Assembly: GCA_020028535.1 (NCBI GenBank)
Contig: JAIBHM010000057.1
Location: 1 to 9,469 of the forward strand
From: Armatimonadota bacterium
GTDB taxonomy: Bacteria > Sysuimicrobiota > Sysuimicrobiia > Sysuimicrobiales > Kaftiobacteriaceae
Reading direction: 5' to 3'
DNA length: 9,469 nucleotides
The position numbers were made by a program, and so were the translations under genes. Shown here in pieces: positions 1 to 5,551 of the stretch. Numbering within the stretch: the first letter of the stretch is position 1; every line of letters begins with the position of its first letter. The notes under the pieces are model-generated. The model searched no databases and had not been told where the DNA came from. It saw only the letters and a list, made by a program, of their open reading frames with translations.

Positions 1-397
1 ACTCGACGCCGTGCTCCCGGATCGCCATCTCGAGCTGAGAACGCTCAATGCCCTCTTTGCGCAAATGGGGAGCAACGAAATCGCCATCCACGACGAGGAC
101 CGTCGGAATGCCCTCCAGCAGCCGTCCCCAAAACTCACTGCGCAGCCGCAGACTCGAGAGCCCCCAGTTAACGAAGAGGAGCGTGAACGCCGCCAGCAAC
201 CCGCCGGGCAGGGACGTATCGGGCCCGACCATCGCGTTCTGCACGGCGTTCGCGATCAGCAGAACGACCACCAGGTCGAACACGGTCATCTGCCCAAGCT
301 CTCGCTTGCCCATCAGACGAAGACCGGCAAACACCGCAAGATAGATGACGGCAGTACGGACGATGATCTGCCATGCTTGGATGCCCAAAGTTGCCAT
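1..397 (-). CDS. DUF421 / YetF-like membrane protein (3' end cut by window edge)
   Basis: Reading leftward from ATG at 397 there is an uninterrupted frame to the window edge (132 codons, no stop), so the C-terminus is missing. Three hydrophobic segments are visible at about residues 10-28, 40-56 and 64-82. Between and after the first two runs the family hallmark: RLMGKRELGQMT (27-38), FDLVVLLLIANAVQNAMVG (40-58) and a TSLPGG turn (61-66). After residue 90 the protein becomes soluble, with EGIPTVLVVDGDF (95-107) and a region around ERSQLEMAIREHG, matching the start of the cytoplasmic domain of DUF421 proteins such as Bacillus YetF. Their biochemical role is poorly known; YetF-like proteins are tied to envelope or spore physiology in Bacillus. 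The start is supported by a purine-rich GGGGGGTGA four bases upstream of the ATG. It is 192 bases from the preceding gene, so it may be a separate transcription unit. Family assignment is strong; function is unknown. Confidence 0.9.
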   Translation of the reverse strand, partial: MATLGIQAWQIIVRTAVIYLAVFAGLRLMGKRELGQMTVFDLVVVLLIANAVQNAMVGPDTSLPGGLLAAFTLLFVNWGLSSLRLRSEFWGRLLEGIPTVLVVDGDFVAPHLRKEGIERSQLEMAIREHGVE

Positions 398-589
398 CGA
401 CTCACCCCCCGCCCTCAATGATAAACGAGGCCGGCGGACCCGCACGCCGAGAGAGACTGGTTCAGCCGACCAAACGCCAGAGCCACTCCAACCTTCAGGA
501 AACCCAACTCAAACGGGGGGTCGAATCCCGCTGGGACATCGGACGACTTCTACGGAGGTGCTGCGAAGGAATCCCCTGCGAGGACGGTC
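398..589. other. Intergenic spacer, 192 bases, no gene found
   Basis: This is the longest gap in the window. Short frames that cross it on either strand have no recognisable protein and no family match I know. A short palindrome (AGGAC, one base, GTCCT, 581-591) lies at the end of the upstream gene but has no T-run, so I do not call a terminator. On the minus strand a TATCAT hexamer lies about 20 bases before the YetF-like start, but no convincing -35 element sits at the right distance. A T-arm-like string (TCGAATCCCGC, 511-521) lacks the rest of a tRNA. Confidence 0.5.
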
Positions 590-1072
590 CTAGCGGGTCC
601 TTACCCTCGTGACGGAAATGCCCTTGATCTCTCTGCGGACGACTTCAAAGCCGATGCCGGCGAACGGGCATGTGTACTCCGTGCCGCCAGGAATGTCGGA
701 GGTCAGGGCCATGCCGCCGCACATCGCGAGCATCCCTTCGTTCCAAATCCGCCCCGGGTGGATCCCGCTCGGCGTCTTGTGCATGGCGCTCGTCGTGCGA
801 ATTTTCACGACGTAGCCATCGGTCGCCCAGGCGGTGAATCCCAGCGACGGTACATCGTAGATCACGCGGTCGTCTGCGATCTTCGGGGTAATCTCCTTTT
901 GCAGAATGCGCGGGACATCCATCGCCCGCATCCCTAGTGTGAGCGGGCCGATGCCCACGCCCGGGTTGATCACGGCGCGAAACTGCGCTGCCGCACCCGC
1001 ACGCCCGAGACTCAGCACGAGGGCGGCGACAAGGAGACTTGCTCCGATTGATCCCCACCGGTTCACACGCAC
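590..1072 (-). CDS. Small secreted protein of unknown function
   Basis: 160 residues from GTG at 1072. Residues 1-29 form a signal peptide: R-V-N-R positive end, a hydrophobic run ASLLVAALVLSLG, and a likely signal-peptidase site after AGAAA. The mature part begins with a GVGIGPLTLGM stretch (38-48), a pattern seen in many uncharacterised exported proteins that carry LGM-type repeats, and a related TPSGIHPG follows at 100-107. Two cysteines only, C118 and C135, both in the mature part, could form a disulfide. The same frame stays open up to an ATG at 1237, but that start would overlap the preceding gene and bury the signal peptide 55 residues in, so I prefer GTG 1072. Its likely ribosome site GGAGG (1084-1088) is 11 bases upstream and lies in a predicted hairpin. 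It follows the adaptor gene by 106 bases and may be co-transcribed. I do not recognise a function. Confidence 0.7.
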   Translation of the reverse strand: MRVNRWGSIGASLLVAALVLSLGRAGAAAQFRAVINPGVGIGPLTLGMRAMDVPRILQKEITPKIADDRVIYDVPSLGFTAWATDGYVVKIRTTSAMHKTPSGIHPGRIWNEGMLAMCGGMALTSDIPGGTEYTCPFAGIGFEVVRREIKGISVTRVRTR

Positions 1073-1078
1073 GTGTGT

Positions 1079-1132
1079 GGGCACCTCCGCCCAGGCGCGT
1101 TCCACTGAACGCGCTCTACTGAAGAGGTGCCC
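1079..1132 (-). promoter_or_regulatory. Structured leader with nested stems covering the ribosome binding site
   Basis: In the transcript (minus strand) GGGCACCTC (1132-1124) is a perfect 9-base complement of GAGGTGCCC (1087-1079). Inside it GCGCGTTC (1114-1107) and GAACGCGC (1102-1095) form a perfect 8-bp stem with a 4-base AGTG loop. The internal loops between the stems are 9 and 7 bases. The outer 3' arm contains four of the five bases of the GGAGG Shine-Dalgarno sequence (1088-1084) for the GTG start at 1072. No T-run follows, so it is not a classic intrinsic terminator. A translation-control or RNA-stability role is inferred; no known riboswitch or thermometer class was recognised. Confidence 0.55.
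1096..1123. repeat. Tandem 14-base duplication, two copies
   Basis: CGCGTTCCACTGAA (1096-1109) is followed immediately by CGCGCTCTACTGAA (1110-1123); 12 of 14 bases match. The duplication lies in the leader hairpin. Its CGCG start and GAA end are what let the junction fold into the inner 8-bp stem. Confidence 0.6.
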
Positions 1133-1178
1133 GGTGAAAGCGGACGGATAGACTACTGGAGGGCAGCTGTTGCGAAGA

Positions 1179-2552
1179 TCAGGGGCGTTTCTGCCCGCCC
1201 CCAGGTGAGCCGGGGACCACGACCGGCATACCGTCACGCAGCGTCCGGTGCCCCGCGACGGCGATGATCTCCCCCTCGGTCAGCCCGCTCGTAATCTCAA
1301 TGACCGTTCCATCGGAGATCCCGGTCCGGACGGGACGCGCCTGCGCCGTCGCTTCAACGATCACAAATACCACGGGCCCGCCCTCGCGCTCCAGGACCGC
1401 ATCGACGGGCACGGCGATGACGTTGGCGCTGCGCGCCACCAGGATCACGACGTTGGCGAACATGCCCGGCCGCAGCCGGCGCGCAACGTTCGGAACATCC
1501 ACGCGGATATCGGCCGTCCGGGTGGACGTCGCCAGAATTGGGCTGATGCTCGCAATGCGGCCCATGAATACCTCACCCGGCAATGCGTCGGTGCGCACGG
1601 TAACAGGAAAGCCGACCTGGATGCGGTGCAGGTCCCGCTCGACAATCGGGACGACGATCACCGCTGGGTCGACGTCGATGAGGCGAACAAGGGGCGTCGA
1701 AGACGTCACGGCCTGCCCGCGTTCCGCAAATTTGCGGCCCACGACGCCGTCCACCGGCGCCACGACGGTGCTCTCGGCCAGCATCGTCTGCGCCTGGAAC
1801 AGGGTTACCCGGGTCTGTTCGAGGCGCGCGAGCGCCTGGCGGTATGCGACCTCCGCTTCCTGAAGCTGGGCCCTCGCGATCTGCACCGCTTCGGGGCGCG
1901 GATCCCGGCGAAGGAGCGCCAGTTGCTCCTCGGCGCTGCGCAAACGCCCTTCCTGTACGGCCGTTTCCAGCCGGGCCGCCTCGACCTGCTCCCGCGAGAC
2001 GTACCCCTGCGCGAACAACTCTTCCTGACGGCGCAGCTGCTCGCGGCTGAACGCGACGCCCGAGCGCGCCTGCCGCACCTGTTCCTCCGCCTGCCGGAGC
2101 TGCTCCGCAGCCGGGCCGGCCATCACCTGAGCCAGGCGGGCGCGTTGGGTTTGGACGCTGGCCCTGGCGGCATCGACCTGGACCCGCTGCGACTCGTGAG
2201 CCGCGCGGGCCTGCGCCACCTGGAAACTCGGGTCCTGGGGATCCAGACGGACGAGCACCTGCCCGCGACGGACTACCTGCCCCTCAGTAACGTGGACGGC
2301 GGCGACAACGCTGGACACGCGCGCCACGACGTCGACGGTTGACCCCGCGGCAACCTCACCGACGTGGGTGGAGAACAGCTCGACCGTCGAGCGCGCCACC
2401 CGCGCCACCTGAACGACCGCGGGGGCGGCGCCGCGGCCGGCAGGACCCTGTGCCACCTGGCGGCTGCGGAGCGCCGCGCTCGTCCGCCAGGCCAGCAGGG
2501 CCACGAGCAGTACTGCAGCCAAAATGAACACGCCTCTCCGCATGCGGATCAT
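1179..2552 (-). CDS. Periplasmic adaptor (membrane fusion protein), HlyD/RND type, second copy
   Basis: 457 residues. A membrane anchor (residues 8-22) leads to a split lipoyl domain: first half around 70-104 (EGQVVRRGQVLVRLDP), second half at 261-283 (VVAPVDGVVGRKFAERGQAV). Between them lies a long Gln/Arg/Ala-rich alpha-helical hairpin (107-258) that in this family docks with TolC. A beta-barrel (293-372, with RPGMFANVVI) and membrane-proximal region (376-447, with ISDGTVIEITSGLTEGE) follow. Adaptors of this class link an inner-membrane pump to the outer-membrane channel. No RND or other pump gene sits beside it here; the neighbour 10 bases upstream is a cation facilitator. The start ATG at 2552 has AGAGAG six bases before it. 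It is clearly related to the adaptor at 7485-8948, sharing the RQE(E/Q)LF helical-tip motif and domain order, so it may be an old duplicate. Partner pump and substrate are unknown. Confidence 0.93.
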   Translation of the reverse strand: MIRMRRGVFILAAVLLVALLAWRTSAALRSRQVAQGPAGRGAAPAVVQVARVARSTVELFSTHVGEVAAGSTVDVVARVSSVVAAVHVTEGQVVRRGQVLVRLDPQDPSFQVAQARAAHESQRVQVDAARASVQTQRARLAQVMAGPAAEQLRQAEEQVRQARSGVAFSREQLRRQEELFAQGYVSREQVEAARLETAVQEGRLRSAEEQLALLRRDPRPEAVQIARAQLQEAEVAYRQALARLEQTRVTLFQAQTMLAESTVVAPVDGVVGRKFAERGQAVTSSTPLVRLIDVDPAVIVVPIVERDLHRIQVGFPVTVRTDALPGEVFMGRIASISPILATSTRTADIRVDVPNVARRLRPGMFANVVILVARSANVIAVPVDAVLEREGGPVVFVIVEATAQARPVRTGISDGTVIEITSGLTEGEIIAVAGHRTLRDGMPVVVPGSPGGGQKRP

Positions 2553-2562
2553 AGGATTCTCT

Positions 2563-3537
2563 CTATTTCCATGCCCGGCGGGAGGGCGCCTCTTCCAACG
2601 CGTTGCGATTCACGAGGTAGCAACGATCGCCGGAGCAGATCCAGGTCTGATGGGACACCCGACTCTCCAGCTGCAGCGTGGAGTGGGAGATTCCAAAGCG
2701 CTCTACGAGCGTCATCTGTAGCGCCCGCAGGACCGTGGCCGGCTCCGCCCCCTCGGCCAGCACAATGTGCGAGGTCAGGACGGGGAAGTCTGACGTAATC
2801 GACCAGACGTGCAGGTCGTGGAGGTCTTCCACGCCGGCGACCCCTCGGATGGCCCGCGTCACGTCGTCGGAGCGCATACCCCGTGGGGCACCCTCGAGGA
2901 GCACGTTCAGGCTCTCCCGCATCAGTCGCCACGCACTGACCACGATTAGAACCGCGATCAGGACGCTGATGATCGGGTCGGCGGGCGTCCATCCCGTGAG
3001 GAGGATGATCACTGACGCCACAATTGCCGCAACGGACCCGAGGAGATCGCCGACGACATGCAGGAAGGCGCTGCGCAGGTTCAGATCGGACCGCCGGGTG
3101 CGCGAGAGGATGAGTACTGTGGCGATGTTGGCCAGGAGGCCGGCCCCCGCGATCGCGAGCATGAGCCCGCCGCGCACCGGAGACGGATGGAGCAGTCGTT
3201 GATACGCCTCCGCCAGGATCAATCCCGCGACGAGCATGAGCGTCGCGCCGTTGGCAAGCGCGGCGAGTATTTCGACGCGGTAGAAGCCGAAGGTCTTCTC
3301 CGCCGTGGCCGGCCTCAAGACAAACCAGATGGCGAACAGGCTGAGTCCCAAGGCCGCGACGTCGCTGCCCATGTGGCCGGCGTCCGCAAGCAGGGCGAGG
3401 CTCCCGGAGATGATGCCGCCCACCACCTCAGTCACAAGGAGCGCCACGGTGATGACGAGGGCCCACACGAGCCGGCGGTCATCGATGCGCCGGTGATCAG
3501 CGTGCTGGTGATCGATCTGGAGGTGATCCGTCTGCAC
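2563..3537 (-). CDS. Cation diffusion facilitator (CzcD/ZitB-like metal exporter)
   Basis: 324 residues, the usual length. Six hydrophobic segments run from about 24 to 215. The two metal-site motifs of zinc-type facilitators are present: H55-x3-D59 in LLADAGHMGSD and H160-x3-D164 in FLHVVGD. The cytoplasmic C-terminal domain is recognisable by HDLHVWSITSD (240-250) and TSHIVLAEG (255-263). Members exchange Zn2+, Cd2+, Co2+ or Fe2+ for protons, moving metal from cytoplasm to periplasm; His/Asp pairs in both helices favour zinc or cadmium. Residues 4-20 carry a DHxxx repeat, and a CSGDRC motif (301-306) lies near the C-terminus; both could bind metal. The start is GTG at 3537, sharing one base with the preceding stop (TAGTG), with a weak AAGG upstream, so translation is probably coupled. 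Substrate choice is inference. Confidence 0.95.
   Translation of the reverse strand: MQTDHLQIDHQHADHRRIDDRRLVWALVITVALLVTEVVGGIISGSLALLADAGHMGSDVAALGLSLFAIWFVLRPATAEKTFGFYRVEILAALANGATLMLVAGLILAEAYQRLLHPSPVRGGLMLAIAGAGLLANIATVLILSRTRRSDLNLRSAFLHVVGDLLGSVAAIVASVIILLTGWTPADPIISVLIAVLIVVSAWRLMRESLNVLLEGAPRGMRSDDVTRAIRGVAGVEDLHDLHVWSITSDFPVLTSHIVLAEGAEPATVLRALQMTLVERFGISHSTLQLESRVSHQTWICSGDRCYLVNRNALEEAPSRRAWK
3478..3528 (-). repeat. Repeat encoding DHxxx pentads
   Basis: At 15-base spacing the minus strand repeats GATCACC three times, then GATGAC. The protein reads DHLQI, DHQHA, DHRRI, DD (residues 4-20 of the cation facilitator). The repeat is conserved at DNA as well as protein level, which suggests slippage expansion of one pentad codon block. 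Confidence 0.7.
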
Positions 3538-4229
3538 TATTGCGAGACCTTGCTGAGGAAGTCGAAGATCGCCTCGTAAATCGCCTCGCGGTGCGCCGCG
3601 CTGCGAAGCATATACGTGCCGTGCGCCGCGGTCGGAATCATCAACAGCCGTTTCGGCTCCGGCGTGCGCTCGTGCATCGTCCTGACACTCTGATTGAATG
3701 GGGCGTCCTTGGTCCCAACGATAAACAGCTTCGGCATCTGCAAATTGGTGAGGTACGGCCGGGCGTCCAGGCCCCGGAACATCATGCCGCTGGCGATGAC
3801 CACCAGCCCATCAACCTTGGTCTGTCCCGCTGCCACGATCGATGACGTCCCGCCCATGCTGGCACCCATCACGACAATCTTCTCCGGATTCCGGCCCCGC
3901 ATGAACCGGACGGCCGCGAGGGTGTCCCGGTAGACGTGGCGGATCACCAGCTTCCCGGACGACGTTCCCACGCCGCGGAAGTCGAAGGTCAGCACGGTGT
4001 ATCCCTGCGCCGCCAGTTTGCCGGCGAGATCATACCAGATGGACTGCGTCGTGCCGAACATGTGGGAAAAGACGACCGCATTGGGCCCACGGGCCCACAG
4101 GTGGCCGCGCAGCCTCGTACCGTCTGTGCTCCGGAACGAGACGTGGGCTGGGGCCGGCGCGGCGGACGCGCCGAGCGCGCTTACCAGGACCGCGACTGCG
4201 GCGAGGGGACCGAGGCGGCGGAAAGGCAT
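3537..4229 (-). CDS. Exported alpha/beta hydrolase
   Basis: 230 residues from ATG 4229. A signal peptide is clear: F-R-R, hydrophobic LGPLAAVAVLVSALGASAA and a likely cut near APA (residues 24-28). The fold follows: SHMFGT (55-60) with the oxyanion region, TFDFRGVGTSSG (81-92), nucleophile elbow G-A-S124-M-G, acid D175 in VGTKDAP, and H203 in AAHGTYM. All three catalytic residues are present and well spaced for a serine hydrolase of the DUF/dienelactone-like or peptidase-S9-like group; the substrate cannot be read. The same frame is open upstream to 4373, but that would overlap the SDR and place the signal peptide at residue 49; ATG 4229, in a TAATG overlap with the SDR stop and with GGTGA four bases upstream, is far better. 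It likely acts in the periplasm or at the membrane on a small ester or amide. Confidence 0.9.
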   Translation of the reverse strand: MPFRRLGPLAAVAVLVSALGASAAPAPAHVSFRSTDGTRLRGHLWARGPNAVVFSHMFGTTQSIWYDLAGKLAAQGYTVLTFDFRGVGTSSGKLVIRHVYRDTLAAVRFMRGRNPEKIVVMGASMGGTSSIVAAGQTKVDGLVVIASGMMFRGLDARPYLTNLQMPKLFIVGTKDAPFNQSVRTMHERTPEPKRLLMIPTAAHGTYMLRSAAHREAIYEAIFDFLSKVSQ

Positions 4230-5011
4230 TACATCACCGCCTTGACCAATCCGCCATCCACCTGCAGCGTGGTGCCGTTCACGAAGCTCGCCCGTGGTGA
4301 GGCGAGGAAGACCACGACGTTCGCAAACTCCTCCGGCTGCCCGACCCGGCCGAGCGGGATCTGATCCGTCCACAACCGGCGCTCTGCTTCTTCATACGTA
4401 ATACGTTCCCGCTCCGCGTACGTCTTGGTCAGCGTACGCAACCGCTCGGTAGCGATCGGGCCCGGACACACGGTATTGACCAGAATCTTGTGGGGCGCGA
4501 GCTCAGTCGCCAGCGTCTTGGCCAGCCCGACCACGGCCAGGCGCACCGCGTTGCTCAGCACGAGATTCGGCAGCGGCTGCTTCACCGTGAACGAGGTCAC
4601 GTTGATGATCCGTCCGCCGCCGCGCGCGCGCATGTGCGGCACGACAATCTGGCACAGGCGCACCGTGCTCATCAGATTGAGTCCGACTCCTGTCCACCAT
4701 TCCTCTTCAGTGATCTCGGTAAAGGGTTTGGAGGGGGGACCGCCCGCGTTGTTGACCAGGACGTCGATCTGGCCGAAGCGATCCATCACGGCGCCGATGA
4801 AACGCTCCACGTCCTCGCGCTTTGTGACATCCGCCGGCACGGCCAGGACCTCGGCTCCGATCTCCTCCGCGGCGGCGCGCAGCACACGCTCATTTCTCGC
4901 GCAAATCGCCACGCGCGCCCCTTCGGCGGAAAACGCCCGGGCGATGGCCTTGCCCAGGCCCCGGCTCCCCGCGGCCACCACGGCGACCTGATCCCGCAAC
5001 CCGAGATCCAC
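4229..5011 (-). CDS. Short-chain dehydrogenase/reductase with atypical active site
   Basis: 260 residues, normal SDR length. Rossmann features: glycine motif AGSRGLG (14-20, first residue Ala where Thr is usual), ADVTK (60-64), NNAGG (87-91), N112 in LNLMS, S140 in NVTSF, CPGPIATERL (182-191) and the C-terminal NGTTLQVDGG (245-254). The catalytic Tyr-x3-Lys expected about 13 residues after S140 is replaced by S153-N-A-V-R157, in LVLSNAVRL. A subfamily of FabG-like SDRs with LSNAxR at this place exists, so this is probably a family trait, not damage. Substrate and even redox activity are uncertain. The GTG start at 5011 has GAGG six bases upstream, overlapping the previous stop; the preceding gene ends 9 bases away. 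Cytoplasmic. Confidence 0.93.
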   Translation of the reverse strand: MDLGLRDQVAVVAAGSRGLGKAIARAFSAEGARVAICARNERVLRAAAEEIGAEVLAVPADVTKREDVERFIGAVMDRFGQIDVLVNNAGGPPSKPFTEITEEEWWTGVGLNLMSTVRLCQIVVPHMRARGGGRIINVTSFTVKQPLPNLVLSNAVRLAVVGLAKTLATELAPHKILVNTVCPGPIATERLRTLTKTYAERERITYEEAERRLWTDQIPLGRVGQPEEFANVVVFLASPRASFVNGTTLQVDGGLVKAVM

Positions 5012-5017
5012 GCGCTC

Positions 5018-5021
5018 CCTC
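5018..5021 (-). promoter_or_regulatory. Ribosome binding site for the SDR gene
   Basis: GAGG on the minus strand, its first base being the last base of the preceding TAG stop, six bases before GTG 5011. It supports this GTG over an in-frame start further in. Confidence 0.6.
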
Positions 5022-5551
5022 TACTGGCGGTCTTCAAGCCGCGCAATGAGCATGGAGAGGAGACGCTGTCGCATCTCTCCCCGGGGCCGTGTGCCTACAG
5101 AAGCGCGAGGTCCCACTCCAGGTGCGCGCGCCTGCGCTCCGTCGCCCGGCGAAGTGAAGCCGGGGCCCCCGCGGCGTTGTTCCCGGCCGCCCTGTCCCTC
5201 TCTTCGCTGCCTTGCCTCTGCACGCATTCGTTCCACCTCTGCCCGCTGATCAGGAGTGAGGATGCTGTTGATCTCGCGCGCCAGGGCCCGGGACACCTCC
5301 GCGTCGTTCGGATCGGTGTCACGCAAGACGCGCAGGAGCGGCAGAATCGATACGATCTGCTCGCCGGTCAGGGCGTGCGTTTCGCTCCGCATGAGCATGC
5401 CGACCGCATTGGCCACCATCAAGGCTGGATCAGCGCGGGCCGCGACCGGGTTGGGGCTGGGCCGCGTAGAGGCGAAGATCACGACCGCAGCCAGCGCAAC
5501 GATGACGCCCGCGATGACCAGCGTAAGTTTCCGTTTCCGCATGTTATTCAT
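5021..5551 (-). CDS. Small exported helical protein with two LTxxQ motifs (CpxP/Spy-like?)
   Basis: 176 residues from ATG 5551; ATG 5542 would give 173. RKRK then a hydrophobic helix (LTLVIAGVIVALAAVVIF, 9-26) anchors or exports it. The following region (41-116) is predicted helical and contains LTGEQ (61-65) and LTPDQR (98-103), the paired LTxxQ motif of CpxP/Spy-type periplasmic chaperones. Residues 117-160 are a low-complexity Gly/Arg/Pro/Gln linker, and the last 16 residues (MRQRLLSMLIARLEDRQ region) return to a basic amphipathic helix. It overlaps the permease stop by 8 bases, without a good ribosome site, so translation is probably coupled. The frame is open up to 5632, inside the permease gene, but that N-terminus lacks a signal. 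The chaperone link rests on the short motif only; it could instead be a MacB-associated accessory factor. Confidence 0.75.
   Translation of the reverse strand: MNNMRKRKLTLVIAGVIVALAAVVIFASTRPSPNPVAARADPALMVANAVGMLMRSETHALTGEQIVSILPLLRVLRDTDPNDAEVSRALAREINSILTPDQRAEVERMRAEARQRREGQGGREQRRGGPGFTSPGDGAQARAPGVGPRASVGTRPRGEMRQRLLSMLIARLEDRQ

Noticed and set aside
398..440. Promoter for the YetF-like gene around TATCAT
   Set aside because: Only the -10-like hexamer is present; no credible -35 element at 16-18 bases.
495..530. tRNA-like T-arm string (GGTCGAATCCCGC followed by TGGGACA)
   Set aside because: The T-stem has a G-G mismatch, no matching 5' acceptor arm or anticodon arm is found about 70 bases upstream, so it is not a tRNA and is too weak to call a remnant.
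1182..1201. Possible terminator hairpin (GGGGCG / CGCCCC, 8-base loop) at the end of the second adaptor gene
   Set aside because: Only six base pairs, inside the coding end, and no T-run follows in the transcript.
1724..1737. Perfect 14-base palindrome CCGCAAATTTGCGG
   Set aside because: It lies inside the second adaptor gene and encodes the family-conserved G-R-K-F-A-E segment; an operator there has no support.
1248..2342. Long open frame on the plus strand
   Set aside because: It is antisense to the second adaptor; its Arg/His/Asp/Leu-heavy composition is what a GC-rich gene gives when read on the other strand, and no family is recognisable.
4230..4373. N-terminal extension of the hydrolase
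   Set aside because: It overlaps the SDR coding end and would bury a clear signal peptide; ATG 4229 with TAATG coupling fits better.
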